Source: Companilactobacillus kimchiensis (GTDB lineage: Bacteria > Bacillota > Bacilli > Lactobacillales > Lactobacillaceae). Taken from it: a stretch of 64,000 nucleotides of DNA. The stretch lies in the NCBI RefSeq assembly GCF_001438805.1, contig NZ_JQCF01000003.1, positions 89,515-153,514 on the forward strand, written 5' to 3'. Below, piece by piece: positions 43,397 through 52,786 of the stretch. The translations under genes and the position numbers were made by a program. The notes below the pieces were generated by a model. The model was not told where the DNA came from. It did not search any database and saw nothing but the letters and a program-made list of their open reading frames with translations. Positions within the stretch are counted from its first letter, which is position 1; each line of letters opens with the position of its first letter.

Positions 43397-43900
43397 ATGA
43401 AAAGAAAAATTTTAGTAGTGTTTTTAACTATCCTACTAGGCATTGGATTTTCATTTCTACCTACCCAAAGTGTCAAGGCTGAATCTGTAACTAGTGGATA
43501 TTTTGTTGATGTGAGTGCACGTTCTGCAGAACTATATAATTCTTCAGGAAAAGCTTTAGGTAAATCAGAGCCAGAGAATAGTGATTGGTATCTTGGCGAG
43601 ACACTTGATATAAAGGGAACTGATTATTACCAAGTATCTGGCGATGAATTTTTAAGTTCCAACGATAGCTATATGTATCGTGATAGACCAGAAGTTATTA
43701 AAGTAACAACGGATGCAGATGTCCCAGTGTATAATCATAAATTTGTCGAAAGTTCCGAAGTTGCTCTGGCACCAGGGACTTATTGGTATTCTGATCGCGT
43801 TATTACTACACCAGACGGAATGCCTTTCGTTCGAGTAGCCACTGATGAATATGTGGGTATGTGGTACGTGATCCAGCAATCATTTACAGAAAGATACTAG
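43397..43900 (+). CDS. Secreted two-SLAP-domain protein
   Basis: This 167-aa protein has a signal peptide (ILVVFLTILLGIGFSFLP, cleavage near VKA-E) and two SLAP-type repeats: about 35-90, ending TDYYQVSGDEFLSSND, and about 100-160, with PFVRVATDEYVGMW. SLAP domains bind secreted proteins to wall polymers in lactobacilli. No other domain is present, so it looks like a free wall-binding module. AAGGAAG precedes the ATG. It is the first of four related genes after the Rgg-like regulator. Confidence 0.8.
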   Translation: MKRKILVVFLTILLGIGFSFLPTQSVKAESVTSGYFVDVSARSAELYNSSGKALGKSEPENSDWYLGETLDIKGTDYYQVSGDEFLSSNDSYMYRDRPEVIKVTTDADVPVYNHKFVESSEVALAPGTYWYSDRVITTPDGMPFVRVATDEYVGMWYVIQQSFTERY

Positions 43901-43908
43901 TTTTTAAA

Positions 43909-43940
43909 GGGAGTTGTCTATCAAGATAACTCTTTTTTTA
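43909..43940 (+). terminator. Terminator after first SLAP gene
   Basis: GAGTTGTC and GATAACTC form an 8-bp stem followed by seven T. Confidence 0.8.
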
Positions 43941-44251
43941 TATTTTTAAAACCCAATATCTACAAAAGTAGATAGTATCAAGGGGTGTAGCAACTTTTAG
44001 TTTTATATATATAATATATATAAAAAATTTAATAAAAAAATATCTGTTTTTTGACAAATATAAGTTGTAATCACGGCCAATACCTTGTACTATGAAGTTG
44101 CTTATAATTATGCCAAAATTATATGAGCAAACCGTGTGGATTTATTAAAGAACTATATTTTATATACATATCAATTTTTGTGTACACTATTTTTCTGCCA
44201 AAAAATAGTTGCATAGGGGAATAAAAGTAAAAAATTATATCGAGGTCGAGA
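43941..44251. promoter_or_regulatory. AT-rich upstream region of the second SLAP gene
   Basis: No gene is visible. The stretch holds TATATACATATCAATTTTTG followed by TGTACACT (44161-44188), repeated with one change at 44872-44900, about 64 bases before the SLAP start. It is likely a promoter or operator block. Confidence 0.45.
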
Positions 44252-44782
44252 ATGATGAAAAAATCTATTCTATTTTTAGTCTGTGCTTTGTTAGGTACCG
44301 GAAGTGCTTTAACTGCTGCTTCAACTACTGTAACTGATGTAAATGCCCAATCAGTTACTCAAAAGGGGAATTATGCTCAAGTAAGTTCAGATCAAGCACC
44401 ATTGTATGATCAAAATGGTACTAGAACTAACGTTGCTCTTCAAAAAGACAGTACTTGGCAAGTTGCTAAGACTGAAAGTATTAATGGAACTAAGTATTTT
44501 CAAGTATCACCTAATCAATTTTTAAGTAGTAAAGATAGCTTTGCATACAAAAACCGTCGAATGATCATTAAAGTTCAATCAATTGACGGTGCTGATAAAC
44601 CTGTTAATGTTTACGATCATAATTTAGTGCAAAAAAATAACGTATCAATCGAATCTGGTAGCAAGTGGGCTACAGATACTGAAATAAATACGTCTAATCC
44701 TGTTCCATTTTTAAGAATTGCTCCTGACGAGTACGTTGCCATGTACGATGTCGTTGAACAATCATTTAGTGCTACAATTTAA
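44252..44782 (+). CDS. Secreted two-SLAP-domain protein
   Basis: This 176-aa paralogue of the previous SLAP protein has a signal peptide (SILFLVCALLGTGSALTA, cleavage near VNA-Q) and two SLAP-type repeats, containing TKYFQVSPNQFLSSKDSF and PFLRIAPDEYVAMYDVVEQ. The C-terminal EQSFSATI matches QQSFTERY of the first copy, indicating duplication. GAGG six bases upstream supports the ATG at 44252; 44255 is an alternative. A strong terminator follows. Confidence 0.8.
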   Translation: MMKKSILFLVCALLGTGSALTAASTTVTDVNAQSVTQKGNYAQVSSDQAPLYDQNGTRTNVALQKDSTWQVAKTESINGTKYFQVSPNQFLSSKDSFAYKNRRMIIKVQSIDGADKPVNVYDHNLVQKNNVSIESGSKWATDTEINTSNPVPFLRIAPDEYVAMYDVVEQSFSATI

Positions 44783-44829
44783 TTTACTTAAATTTTATTT
44801 TAATACCGTGTGTGAATTATTAATCTCTT

Positions 44830-44868
44830 AAAGATATTTGTGGTATGCCGACCGCGAATATCTTTTTT
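44830..44868 (+). terminator. Terminator after second SLAP gene
   Basis: AAAGATATTTGTGGT and ACCGCGAATATCTTT form a 15-bp stem with G-U pairs, followed by a T run. Confidence 0.9.
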
Positions 44869-44870
44869 AT

Positions 44871-45204
44871 TTTATATACATATCAATTTTTATGTACACT
44901 GCCAAATGCACTTAAAAGTTATTTGATATATCGGAGGTCAATCCTTAATACAATTCGTAGTTTACTATCATTTTGGTTAGATTGTTGTTCAGTTTTCGTA
45001 AGATGCCTTTTCGAAAAGTGGAATAAAATGAAACTCACGGTATTTCATCAAATAAATGTTGATAAAATGGCTTAAATATATTTATATTCCATATGAATGG
45101 TATACATTAATGAAGAACCTAAGTCAAGGCTTTGATTGCCTATAATTTGTCTTTGGTATAGTTTCTCGATAATGTCTTAATAGTAAATAATATGATAAAA
45201 GAAG
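44871..45204 (+). ncRNA. Possible unannotated transcript between SLAP genes
   Basis: This stretch starts with a second copy of the 30-bp block found upstream of the second SLAP gene and ends at a strong terminator at 45205-45248, yet holds no convincing reading frame. A transcript of roughly 300 bases, or a decayed SLAP paralogue that kept promoter and terminator, would explain this. Strand and limits are inferred. Confidence 0.35.
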
Positions 45205-45248
45205 AAAAGGTACGAAATAAAGAAGTTAATTTATTTCGTATCTTTTTT
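45205..45248 (+). terminator. Orphan terminator
   Basis: AAAGGTACGAAATAAA and TTTATTTCGTATCTTT form a 16-bp stem followed by seven T. No coding gene lies directly upstream. Confidence 0.85.
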
Positions 45249-45447
45249 TATAATTAAATTTGCGAATGGTTATTATAAAATCCATCCAATTTATACAAGT
45301 GGTATAGAAAAGAAATGATAAAATACAAAGCCTTGATATGACTGGTATAAAGGCTGTTTATGGCTTTGATATAATTAATACTATTTATTTGGTATATATT
45401 ATTTATCGACCTAACATTAATGTTGAAAAGAAAGAAGAGCGATTCAT
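45249..45447. promoter_or_regulatory. Upstream region of the 787-aa SLAP protein gene
   Basis: It contains CAAAGCC/GGCTTTG arms (about 45328-45370) that can pair, and several GGTATA hexamers, including TTTGGTATATATT (about 45388), which resembles TTTGGTATACATA (about 47998) before the next SLAP paralogue. No gene is present. Confidence 0.4.
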
Positions 45448-47811
45448 ATGTTTATGAATAAAAGAAGCCTTTATTTAGGCGTAACGTTATTTTCTTCAAT
45501 GATTTTAGCAACATTATCAACTAATCAAGCTGTTAAGGCCGATACGACAGACGATACAACAAGCTTAACTTCAGCGACAAAGACAGCAACAAGTAAAACG
45601 AGTTCGATCCCATCCGCACCGATATCAACCAACACTAAAACCGTTAAAGCAGTTGCACCAATGACGACAGTAGAAACGTCGAAACCAGACAGTGCCGCAA
45701 CAGGTACTTCAGCTACCGTGGGGACGGGCACAACTGGTACCACAGCAGTAACGACTGGATCAAGTGTAACTGCTAATCCAGTTACAACTACAAATACGAC
45801 TCCAACAACCAGTTCAAAGACATCGACAGTAACCACTGCTCCAAGCACAACAAGTGCTACAACAGTAAGTCCATCTAGTTCGACCACGGCGACGACTACT
45901 CCAGTAACAACCACCACAAATTCTTATACAATTCCTAGTGATGTTACTGACAGTACAGTGGTTCCTTTTACTGATCCATTGCTTGAGGGTGCAACTAAAA
46001 TGGACTTTAATTTGAAACCAGGTACGGATCTTACCGTAGGCGATATCAAATCTTATACTGCACCGATATTGGATATTAATGAAACGGAATATCAAGCAAA
46101 TTTAAATCCGGCAATTAGTTCGATGGGTGATCAACAAGCTAAGCCAGTAGAAAGTTTGGATGGTTTACAATATTTACAACTTTTACCTGCTAAAACTCAA
46201 GTTTACTTTGAGGCTAAGATTGCCTCTGATGCAAAATCCAATCCAAATTTAACGCCGTTGGATAACTTGAATTTGGTACATTTAAAAATTAATGGTAATT
46301 TTAGTGATTCCAAATACAAGGAAATCGATGCCAATCAAGTTGCTAAATTGAAAACTACTAATGCTACTTTAGTTGAATTAAATGGAGATACGAGTGTTTA
46401 TCCTTATTCTGGAGTTAATAATTCAGAATTAAAGGAACTTGGACCATGGTTAACGAGTTTTGCTAATAATTCTCAACAAGGTAAAGAAATTGAATTGAAT
46501 TATGCCTCGGTTACTGATTTTTCACCATTGAGTGGAATAAATCCTAGCTCTGGTGTATCGGTTATTTCATTTAATGACGGTAATTATGATACGACACCAG
46601 CTTATGGTATTACCGGACAACCATTAACCTTTACAGCTCAACCATTTAAGGGTTTAGATGGTGAGGATTTGGCAGATACTTATCACTTTACTGGCACAGT
46701 TGCACCAGCTGAGATAGCTGATGATAATCTTGAAAACTTAGGAAATGATAAATATGAAATTGCCCAACCTGATTACACTGCTAATAATCTAACTTATGGT
46801 GATCTAGGGTTTATGAGCAGTTCCAATAGTGATGCAACTTTGATGAAAGATTATGGAACCAATGAATTAGAATACTTTGGAATTAATGCTCAACCAATTA
46901 TTTGGCAAAAAGCTCCTAGCGTGATAATCAATTATCTAAATACTAATGGGACTCCACTTCAAGCAGATGGTGTTTCAATGACAAAGGAATTTGATGGTGC
47001 AAAAATTGGTGATTCCTTTGACTTAACGGCTGATAGTAAAGTAGTCGGTTATAACTTAATTAGTCCGATTACTTCATTAAAAGGAACTTATACTGAAAAT
47101 CCACAAGTAATTGATTTAACTTATAGTGCTATTCCGGCAACTAAACCTACTACGACTCCTACTAAATCAAAAACTGGTAGTAATACCGGTGTGATAGCTA
47201 AGACGGGTACAAAGTTTAATACTGTTATCTCTTCTGAGACGGGAATTGTGAGAATCTTTGATACAGCTACAGGGATGGTCAATGCTGAAGGTAAACCAGT
47301 AATTAGTACCTTGGCACCTAACACGGCTTGGAAATATAGTAAAATTGTGGCTATTGATGGCAATGATTATTATCAAGTGTCAACTGATGAATTTGTGCCG
47401 GTTGCTAGTGGGGTTAAATTTATTCCTGTTAGCACTAGGACAGATGTGGTAGTAAATTCACAAGCTGTACTTTATGATGCGAAAGGTCAAAGTTTAGGGA
47501 CAGCTCTTGCCAGAGGTAGTAGATGGGCCACAGATGGCTGTGCCATTATCAATGGTGTCAAAATGTATCGGGTGGCCACTGATGAATGGATCAGTAATGG
47601 GAATGTTGCTAGTTATGAACCAGTTGCGTCAGAGTATCATGCAACTTTAACAACACCTTTATATGATATCAACGGTAATCTTTTGACTAGAAAGCTTCCT
47701 GCAGGTACTGCTTGGAAAGTTGATGAAGTGGTCGAAAATAGTTCAGGAGAACACTTCTATCGTGTTTCAACCGATGAATTCGTTAGAGACTATATCGATG
47801 ATGTTAGATAG
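45448..47811 (+). CDS. Large secreted adhesin-like protein with MucBP and SLAP domains
   Basis: This 787-aa protein has a signal peptide (SLYLGVTLFSSMILATLS, cleavage near VKA-D) and a Ser/Thr-rich low-complexity region (about 30-165) likely to be extended or glycosylated. A folded central region (about 170-480) is followed by a MucBP-type module (VIINYLNTNGTPLQADG.. to IDLTY, about 490-560) and three SLAP-type repeats (about 600-785, ending FYRVSTDEFVRDY). No LPXTG motif is present, so SLAP repeats presumably hold it on the wall. AGAAGAG precedes the ATG at 45448. An adhesin role is inferred from MucBP. Confidence 0.82.
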   Translation: MFMNKRSLYLGVTLFSSMILATLSTNQAVKADTTDDTTSLTSATKTATSKTSSIPSAPISTNTKTVKAVAPMTTVETSKPDSAATGTSATVGTGTTGTTAVTTGSSVTANPVTTTNTTPTTSSKTSTVTTAPSTTSATTVSPSSSTTATTTPVTTTTNSYTIPSDVTDSTVVPFTDPLLEGATKMDFNLKPGTDLTVGDIKSYTAPILDINETEYQANLNPAISSMGDQQAKPVESLDGLQYLQLLPAKTQVYFEAKIASDAKSNPNLTPLDNLNLVHLKINGNFSDSKYKEIDANQVAKLKTTNATLVELNGDTSVYPYSGVNNSELKELGPWLTSFANNSQQGKEIELNYASVTDFSPLSGINPSSGVSVISFNDGNYDTTPAYGITGQPLTFTAQPFKGLDGEDLADTYHFTGTVAPAEIADDNLENLGNDKYEIAQPDYTANNLTYGDLGFMSSSNSDATLMKDYGTNELEYFGINAQPIIWQKAPSVIINYLNTNGTPLQADGVSMTKEFDGAKIGDSFDLTADSKVVGYNLISPITSLKGTYTENPQVIDLTYSAIPATKPTTTPTKSKTGSNTGVIAKTGTKFNTVISSETGIVRIFDTATGMVNAEGKPVISTLAPNTAWKYSKIVAIDGNDYYQVSTDEFVPVASGVKFIPVSTRTDVVVNSQAVLYDAKGQSLGTALARGSRWATDGCAIINGVKMYRVATDEWISNGNVASYEPVASEYHATLTTPLYDINGNLLTRKLPAGTAWKVDEVVENSSGEHFYRVSTDEFVRDYIDDVR

Positions 47812-47830
47812 TAAATAAATATCAAAAAAA

Positions 47831-47868
47831 TTGTAATTATTATGAAAAATAATAATTACAACTTTTTT
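47831..47868 (+). terminator. Terminator after the 787-aa protein gene
   Basis: TTGTAATTATT and AATAATTACAA form an 11-bp stem followed by T-rich sequence. Confidence 0.85.
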
Positions 47869-48060
47869 ATTTGTGATATAAAAATCATCGTGACAAATTT
47901 CGTCTAATACAAATGGTCTATATGTTCGTAAAACGGAACAATTGCGTACTAATGCTGATATTACAACAAATATAATCAAATATACTGTGCTTCATATTTT
48001 TGGTATACATAAAATTGTGATTTAAAATCATCTTTAGAAATAAAGAAAAGAGTGATTAAT

Positions 48061-50703
48061 ATGTTAATTGATAAAAGACAAGTTTATTTAGGGGCTACAT
48101 TATTTTCAACAATGATTTTGACCGCTGTTTCTGGACAATCGGTAAAAGCTGCTGCTACCACAACAGCTACTACTACCCAAACTAGTCCTTCGGGTTCATC
48201 AACTTCGAAGCCAGAAACAACTAGAACTGATCCAATTGCTACATCATTATCGGCTTCACCGAGTGCTATGACAACTGGCTCAAGTTCCACCGTTAAAACA
48301 ACGTCGGTTATTGCTCCAACTACTATTCCGATAAAAGCAACTGCAACGGTTCCGACTAGTAAAGTAGCTGTTGTACCAATTGATACCAGCAGTAGTGATA
48401 CTACGTCAGCAACAATCAAACAACCAACATCAGTGGCAGTTAAACAACCAACGCCAACTACGATGGCAACAAGTACGGCTCCAAGTTCAGTAACAGCCGC
48501 AACAACAAGTACGTCAATGAGTGCAACAGCAAGTGCAGTAGCAAGTCCAACAACAAGTGCAACAACTACCGCAACGATACCAACGTCGAATTCTAGTAGT
48601 GGTTTATCGCTGCCAGCTTCAAGTATTCCGACTCAAACTCCCACTGATAATACGGCTGCGGGCACAACTACATCAACTACACCAACGGACTCTTATGAGT
48701 TACCAGCCAATTTAACGGATAGCTCAGTTGTTAGTTTCACTGATCCAGTTCTGGGTGGTATGGTCAAAGATGCTCTGGGTATCAAAGCAGGATCTGATGT
48801 AACTGTTGGCGATATTAGAAATTACCATCTAGCTGATTCACTAACCCTAAATGAATGGCAAACTCCCAGTCAAAAGGGTCTTTCTGAAATAACAATGGCA
48901 CCAATCGAAAGTCTAAATGGTATTCAATATATGCGCTTATTGCCAAAGGATATGATTAGCTTTACCGCTAGATTGGGTTCTGATACCAAGGCTAATCCGG
49001 ATTTGACCCCTTTGAACGGAATAAAGTTCAATGGTTTGGAATTGGTTGGTAACTTTAGTAATCCGAATGCTAAGGAAATTTCAGCTGAACAAATCACCAA
49101 ATTACAGGTTCCATCTTATGGTGCAGTTATTCTCTACGGTGACAATAATTATAACGGAATTAATAATTCTGAGTTGAAGACTTTAGCGCCTTGGCTGATC
49201 GACTACACTAATAATGGTCAACAATATAACGCTATCATGTTTAATGGTAATGCTATTAGCGATTATTCTCCATTAAAGGACGTTAATCGGACTGCTGACT
49301 TGAACTTTAATAATAACGGTGGTGTTTACAGTTCAATTCCAATTTATGCCGTCAAAGGTCAGCCAATTACTTTTACTTCACAACCAGTGACTGGAATTGA
49401 TGGCGATGATTTGGCAGCGGGATATCACTTCTCAAGTACCGTACCAGCAGATAAGTTGGCCAATAATAACTTAATTAATTTGGGTAATGATCAATATAAA
49501 TTAGTCGGTGCTGACCCCAATGCTAAAGTTTTGACTTATGGTGATGCTGGTTTTACTTATGGTTATGATCCTAACGCGATAACACTCAAATACTATAATA
49601 AATCTGTTTTTATCAACATCACGGTTCATGGTCAACCACTAATTTGGCAAGATCATCCCAATGTTACGATTGATTACGTCGATGCTAATGGCAAACCAAT
49701 CATGGCTAATGGAGTGGCTATGACTAAGATAGTCAATGGTGTTAATATCGGTGACAGTTTTGACTTAACAGCTGACAGTACAGTTGCTGGTTATACGCTG
49801 AAGGGAGCAGCTGTTGGTCTAAAGGGTGCCTATACTCAAGATCCACAAGTGATCACTTTGACTTATACTAAAGATCCTATCGCCAAGAGTAGTAGTAGTA
49901 ATCACAGCAGCAGTTCTTCTACAACTGGAATTACCGTTAAACCAATCAAACCAATTACGATTACACCTAAATCCAGAGAGCTGGTTAAAATTCATTACAT
50001 CAATGTTACTTCGACAGGTAAAGATGCACTTTTGGCTGATATGGGTGTTGAAGGAACAACAATGATCAAAGGCAAACTCTATTATCTAGTAGGTTATAAA
50101 CAATTTGTTTTGGCAAGTGATTATAATATTACTAAATCATCCACACCAGGTGTGATCAGATCTCTTGGCTTTGGTTATACTGGATTAGTGAATGCTTATG
50201 GTGATAGTTTGGGCTTTGGTGTTTCTGTTAACAGTGAGTGGAAATACAGTCGAATCGTGACTATCGCTGGTGCTGATTATTATGAAATTGCACCAGATGA
50301 ATATCTACCAGCAAGTAGTTCAATTGCCTTTACCCCAGTGGCTGTCAAAACTAATGTTAATATTGTTGGGAAAGCTGATCTTTATGATTCTCAAGGGAAA
50401 AGCTTAGGAGCAACGTTACCAGCCGGTAGTGATTGGTTTACTGATGGTTGCGCCATTATCAATGGCGTTAAAATGTATCGGGTGGCTACCGATGAATGGG
50501 TCAGCGAAATGAATGCCAATACTTATCAACCAGTTTCAACTATTTGTAGAGCCACTGCTGATACAGCACTCTACGATGCATCTGGTCGGGTTTTAAGCAG
50601 AGGATTACCAGCGGGGACTGTTTGGAAAGTTGATCGAATTATTACAGTTGATGGTCAACGTTATGAACGGGTTTCTACCAATGAATATGTTCGAGTTGAT
50701 TAA
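48061..50703 (+). CDS. Large secreted adhesin-like protein, paralogue with MucBP and SLAP domains
   Basis: This 880-aa paralogue of the preceding gene product has the same signal peptide type (VYLGATLFSTMILTAVS), a longer Ser/Thr-rich region (about 30-215), the same central fold with matching motifs (NNSELKTLAPWL, GQPITFTSQPV), a MucBP-type module (about 540-605) and three to four SLAP-type repeats. The two proteins diverge most in the Ser/Thr region, as expected for surface variation. The ATG at 48061 (MLIDKRQVYLG) aligns with MNKRSLYLG of its paralogue; a GTG at 48052 is an alternative. It converges on a DUF6056 gene with a shared terminator. Confidence 0.82.
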   Translation: MLIDKRQVYLGATLFSTMILTAVSGQSVKAAATTTATTTQTSPSGSSTSKPETTRTDPIATSLSASPSAMTTGSSSTVKTTSVIAPTTIPIKATATVPTSKVAVVPIDTSSSDTTSATIKQPTSVAVKQPTPTTMATSTAPSSVTAATTSTSMSATASAVASPTTSATTTATIPTSNSSSGLSLPASSIPTQTPTDNTAAGTTTSTTPTDSYELPANLTDSSVVSFTDPVLGGMVKDALGIKAGSDVTVGDIRNYHLADSLTLNEWQTPSQKGLSEITMAPIESLNGIQYMRLLPKDMISFTARLGSDTKANPDLTPLNGIKFNGLELVGNFSNPNAKEISAEQITKLQVPSYGAVILYGDNNYNGINNSELKTLAPWLIDYTNNGQQYNAIMFNGNAISDYSPLKDVNRTADLNFNNNGGVYSSIPIYAVKGQPITFTSQPVTGIDGDDLAAGYHFSSTVPADKLANNNLINLGNDQYKLVGADPNAKVLTYGDAGFTYGYDPNAITLKYYNKSVFINITVHGQPLIWQDHPNVTIDYVDANGKPIMANGVAMTKIVNGVNIGDSFDLTADSTVAGYTLKGAAVGLKGAYTQDPQVITLTYTKDPIAKSSSSNHSSSSSTTGITVKPIKPITITPKSRELVKIHYINVTSTGKDALLADMGVEGTTMIKGKLYYLVGYKQFVLASDYNITKSSTPGVIRSLGFGYTGLVNAYGDSLGFGVSVNSEWKYSRIVTIAGADYYEIAPDEYLPASSSIAFTPVAVKTNVNIVGKADLYDSQGKSLGATLPAGSDWFTDGCAIINGVKMYRVATDEWVSEMNANTYQPVSTICRATADTALYDASGRVLSRGLPAGTVWKVDRIITVDGQRYERVSTNEYVRVD

Positions 50704-50743
50704 ATCATAAGTTAACGAAGTACCCTACTTTTAATAATTTTAG

Positions 50744-50807
50744 TAAAAAAAACATTATATTAATGAATGATTCCTAGTGGAGTCAGACATAATATAGTGT
50801 TTTTTTA
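50744..50807. terminator. Bidirectional terminator between convergent genes
   Basis: A long stem (AAAAAAACATTATATTA with TAATATAGTGTTTTTTT) closed by GATTCC/GGAGTC carries T runs on both strands. It overlaps the stop of the minus-strand gene. Confidence 0.8.
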
Positions 50808-52208
50808 CTTGTTTTCTTTAGCTTGAATTAATTTAACCTTTTGAAGGATTTGTTTATCGAAAGCCTTCATATATTCATCATGTGTCTGGTATTTGTTCTT
50901 TTTGATTTTATTAGCTGCATCGGTCCAATCGTAATAATTGATGGGAACCTTGTTGCGGTTAGCATCTTTGACGTATAATTCGGCGAAGTTACCATCATCT
51001 TGAATGGGAGCAGTTAACCAGATGTAATTAGTATCTTTATATTGAAGGAAATATTGTGTATTACGGTTAACAGTATTTTGATATTGAGAATATTGAATTT
51101 GCATATTGAAAGTTTTGCCATAGTTATGGGCAACGGCATCGGTTTTAATACCAAGTCCAATAGCAATCAACATAAAAATCGGTAAAATGTACCGCTCATA
51201 AGCTGTTAACAATAAATCGAAATTAATGGCAAAGATGGCGATGAAGAACATGTAAGTAGCAAACATACATCTAGATCCGAATGGTGAAACGACAAGGAAT
51301 GGTGCAATAACGACGAAACCAGATAATAATAGTGAGAAGTTAGCAATTTTTTGTTTGGTATTTTTAATTCTTAGAGTATAAAGAATTACAGCTACGGTAA
51401 AAATTAAAGTGGCAACACCTAATAATAAGAGGTGTTTCATTGAAAATTGAGTTCTCATGTAATTAAACATTGTGTCGGCTGTAGCGGAGCCCTTAACTGA
51501 ACGATAAGAATCTGTCCCGAAGAGAATCTTGAGATAAGCGCCATTGATAAACATTAGAAAAGCTCCAATGAAATTACCAATTAAAATTAAATTAAGAATT
51601 TTTTTAAAATGGTTGCCAAAATGTTTTCTCAAGAATAACCAAACTAGGATACTATTGAAAACATTTAAAATGGTAATATGTTCGGCAAAAAATTGAGCGG
51701 CAATGGCAGCGAAGAATATAAGGATGGTGCTGGTACGATAATAGTGAACGTCTTTGTTATCATAATTTTTTAAAACTAGGTAGAGCATGAATAACGGAAA
51801 GACTAATGAAGGAACGTAATTAGCGAAGCCGGCGTGCCAACCTAAAATTTGTTTAAAAATAACTTTAGGAGTCAATAAAATCAAGGCTGTAGCTAGGGAT
51901 GCTGAAACTAAACCGATTGATTTAGGCATCTTGATCTGTTCTCTAATCTTTTGAATCAAATAAACGATAGTAGTCATGAAAGTTCCATAAGCCAGAAAGG
52001 CAATGGGGCGTACTTTAGTCATGGTAATAACTAAAAGATCACCTAGATAACGACCGTCGTATTTTAGAAAGATTCCTTGTGGGAAATAATTACTACCAAA
52101 GTAGGTTCCCCAATGTAGATCATCTCCAAGCAGTGGCATCCAAAGACCAATTAAACCGAAGATGATGAATAATATGAAATAAAAACTAAGTTTTGCTGTT
52201 CGTGTCAT
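50805..52208 (-). CDS. DUF6056-family polytopic membrane protein
   Basis: This 467-aa protein has about 10-11 membrane helices. After the first helix, an external loop carries LLGDDLHWGTYFG (two acidic residues) and KYDGRYLGDLL, the pattern of DUF6056 and GT-C-like glycosyltransferases. The C-terminal 100 residues are soluble and end Lys-rich. GAGGACA precedes the ATG. It is transcribed alone, towards the large SLAP gene. A role in sugar transfer to wall polymers is plausible but unproven; the family assignment is by eye. Confidence 0.65.
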   Translation of the reverse strand: MTRTAKLSFYFILFIIFGLIGLWMPLLGDDLHWGTYFGSNYFPQGIFLKYDGRYLGDLLVITMTKVRPIAFLAYGTFMTTIVYLIQKIREQIKMPKSIGLVSASLATALILLTPKVIFKQILGWHAGFANYVPSLVFPLFMLYLVLKNYDNKDVHYYRTSTILIFFAAIAAQFFAEHITILNVFNSILVWLFLRKHFGNHFKKILNLILIGNFIGAFLMFINGAYLKILFGTDSYRSVKGSATADTMFNYMRTQFSMKHLLLLGVATLIFTVAVILYTLRIKNTKQKIANFSLLLSGFVVIAPFLVVSPFGSRCMFATYMFFIAIFAINFDLLLTAYERYILPIFMLIAIGLGIKTDAVAHNYGKTFNMQIQYSQYQNTVNRNTQYFLQYKDTNYIWLTAPIQDDGNFAELYVKDANRNKVPINYYDWTDAANKIKKNKYQTHDEYMKAFDKQILQKVKLIQAKENK

Positions 52209-52310
52209 AGTTTGTCCTCTTTTGAATATCTCTTATAAGGATATATTTTAACATCGTTGTGTGCAATAAGAATCTATACTTGCCACGATTGACTGGATAT
52301 TGATAAAATA

Positions 52311-52359
52311 TTTACTTAGATAATGGTGCATGTTAGTATTGATTTTGCAAACGATTACA
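52311..52359 (+). promoter_or_regulatory. rbsD promoter with cre/RbsR-type operator
   Basis: TTTACT and TAGTAT (52334) are separated by 17 bases. TGCAAACGATTACA (52346-52359), a LacI-family/CcpA-like palindrome, sits on the predicted start point, a position expected to repress. Confidence 0.6.
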
Positions 52360-52377
52360 GAAAAGGTGAGAGTTCTT

Positions 52378-52773
52378 ATGAAAAAAACGAGAGTTATAAA
52401 TTCAGATATATCACGGGTTATTGCCCAAATGGGTCACTTTGATACTATTGGAATTGGTGATGCTGGGATGCCAGTTCCTTCAGATACAGAAAAAATTGAT
52501 TTGGCGGTTGAAGCTGGACTACCAAGCTTTATTCAAGTATTGGATAATGTCTTGAGTGAATTGCAAGTTCAAAAAGTTTATTTAGCTGAAGAAATCAAAA
52601 TTCAAAATCCTGAACAATTGGCTGCCATTAAAAAAATTGTCGGTGATACTCCAATTGAATTTATTGCCCATGAAGAAATGAAAAAAGATTTGAGTGATAC
52701 TAAAGCATTTATCCGTACAGGTGAGGAAACACCATATTCAAACATTTTGCTTGAAAGTGGAGTTGTATTTTAA
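52378..52773 (+). CDS. rbsD: D-ribose pyranase
   Basis: This 131-aa enzyme interconverts the pyranose and furanose forms of ribose so that ribokinase can act. Family hallmarks are the N-terminal Lys-Lys, the catalytic His in [19 protein letters not shown] (about residue 20), and the C-terminal [29 protein letters not shown] precedes the ATG at 52378. rbsK follows after 13 bases; no transporter or rbsR gene is adjacent. Confidence 0.95.
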   Translation: MKKTRVINSDISRVIAQMGHFDTIGIGDAGMPVPSDTEKIDLAVEAGLPSFIQVLDNVLSELQVQKVYLAEEIKIQNPEQLAAIKKIVGDTPIEFIAHEEMKKDLSDTKAFIRTGEETPYSNILLESGVVF

Positions 52774-52786
52774 AGAGGAATTTAAT

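Noticed and set aside
44845..45075. 76-codon plus-strand frame after the second SLAP gene
   Set aside because: It begins inside a terminator, lacks a ribosome site and has no family features; a non-coding transcript or relic fits better.
45525..45917. Long minus-strand frame rich in Val, Ala and Thr opposite the Ser/Thr-rich region (also 48084-48419)
   Set aside because: Low-complexity ACN/TCN codons on the plus strand leave the opposite strand free of stops. There is no ribosome site, and the sense frames have signal peptides and domains.
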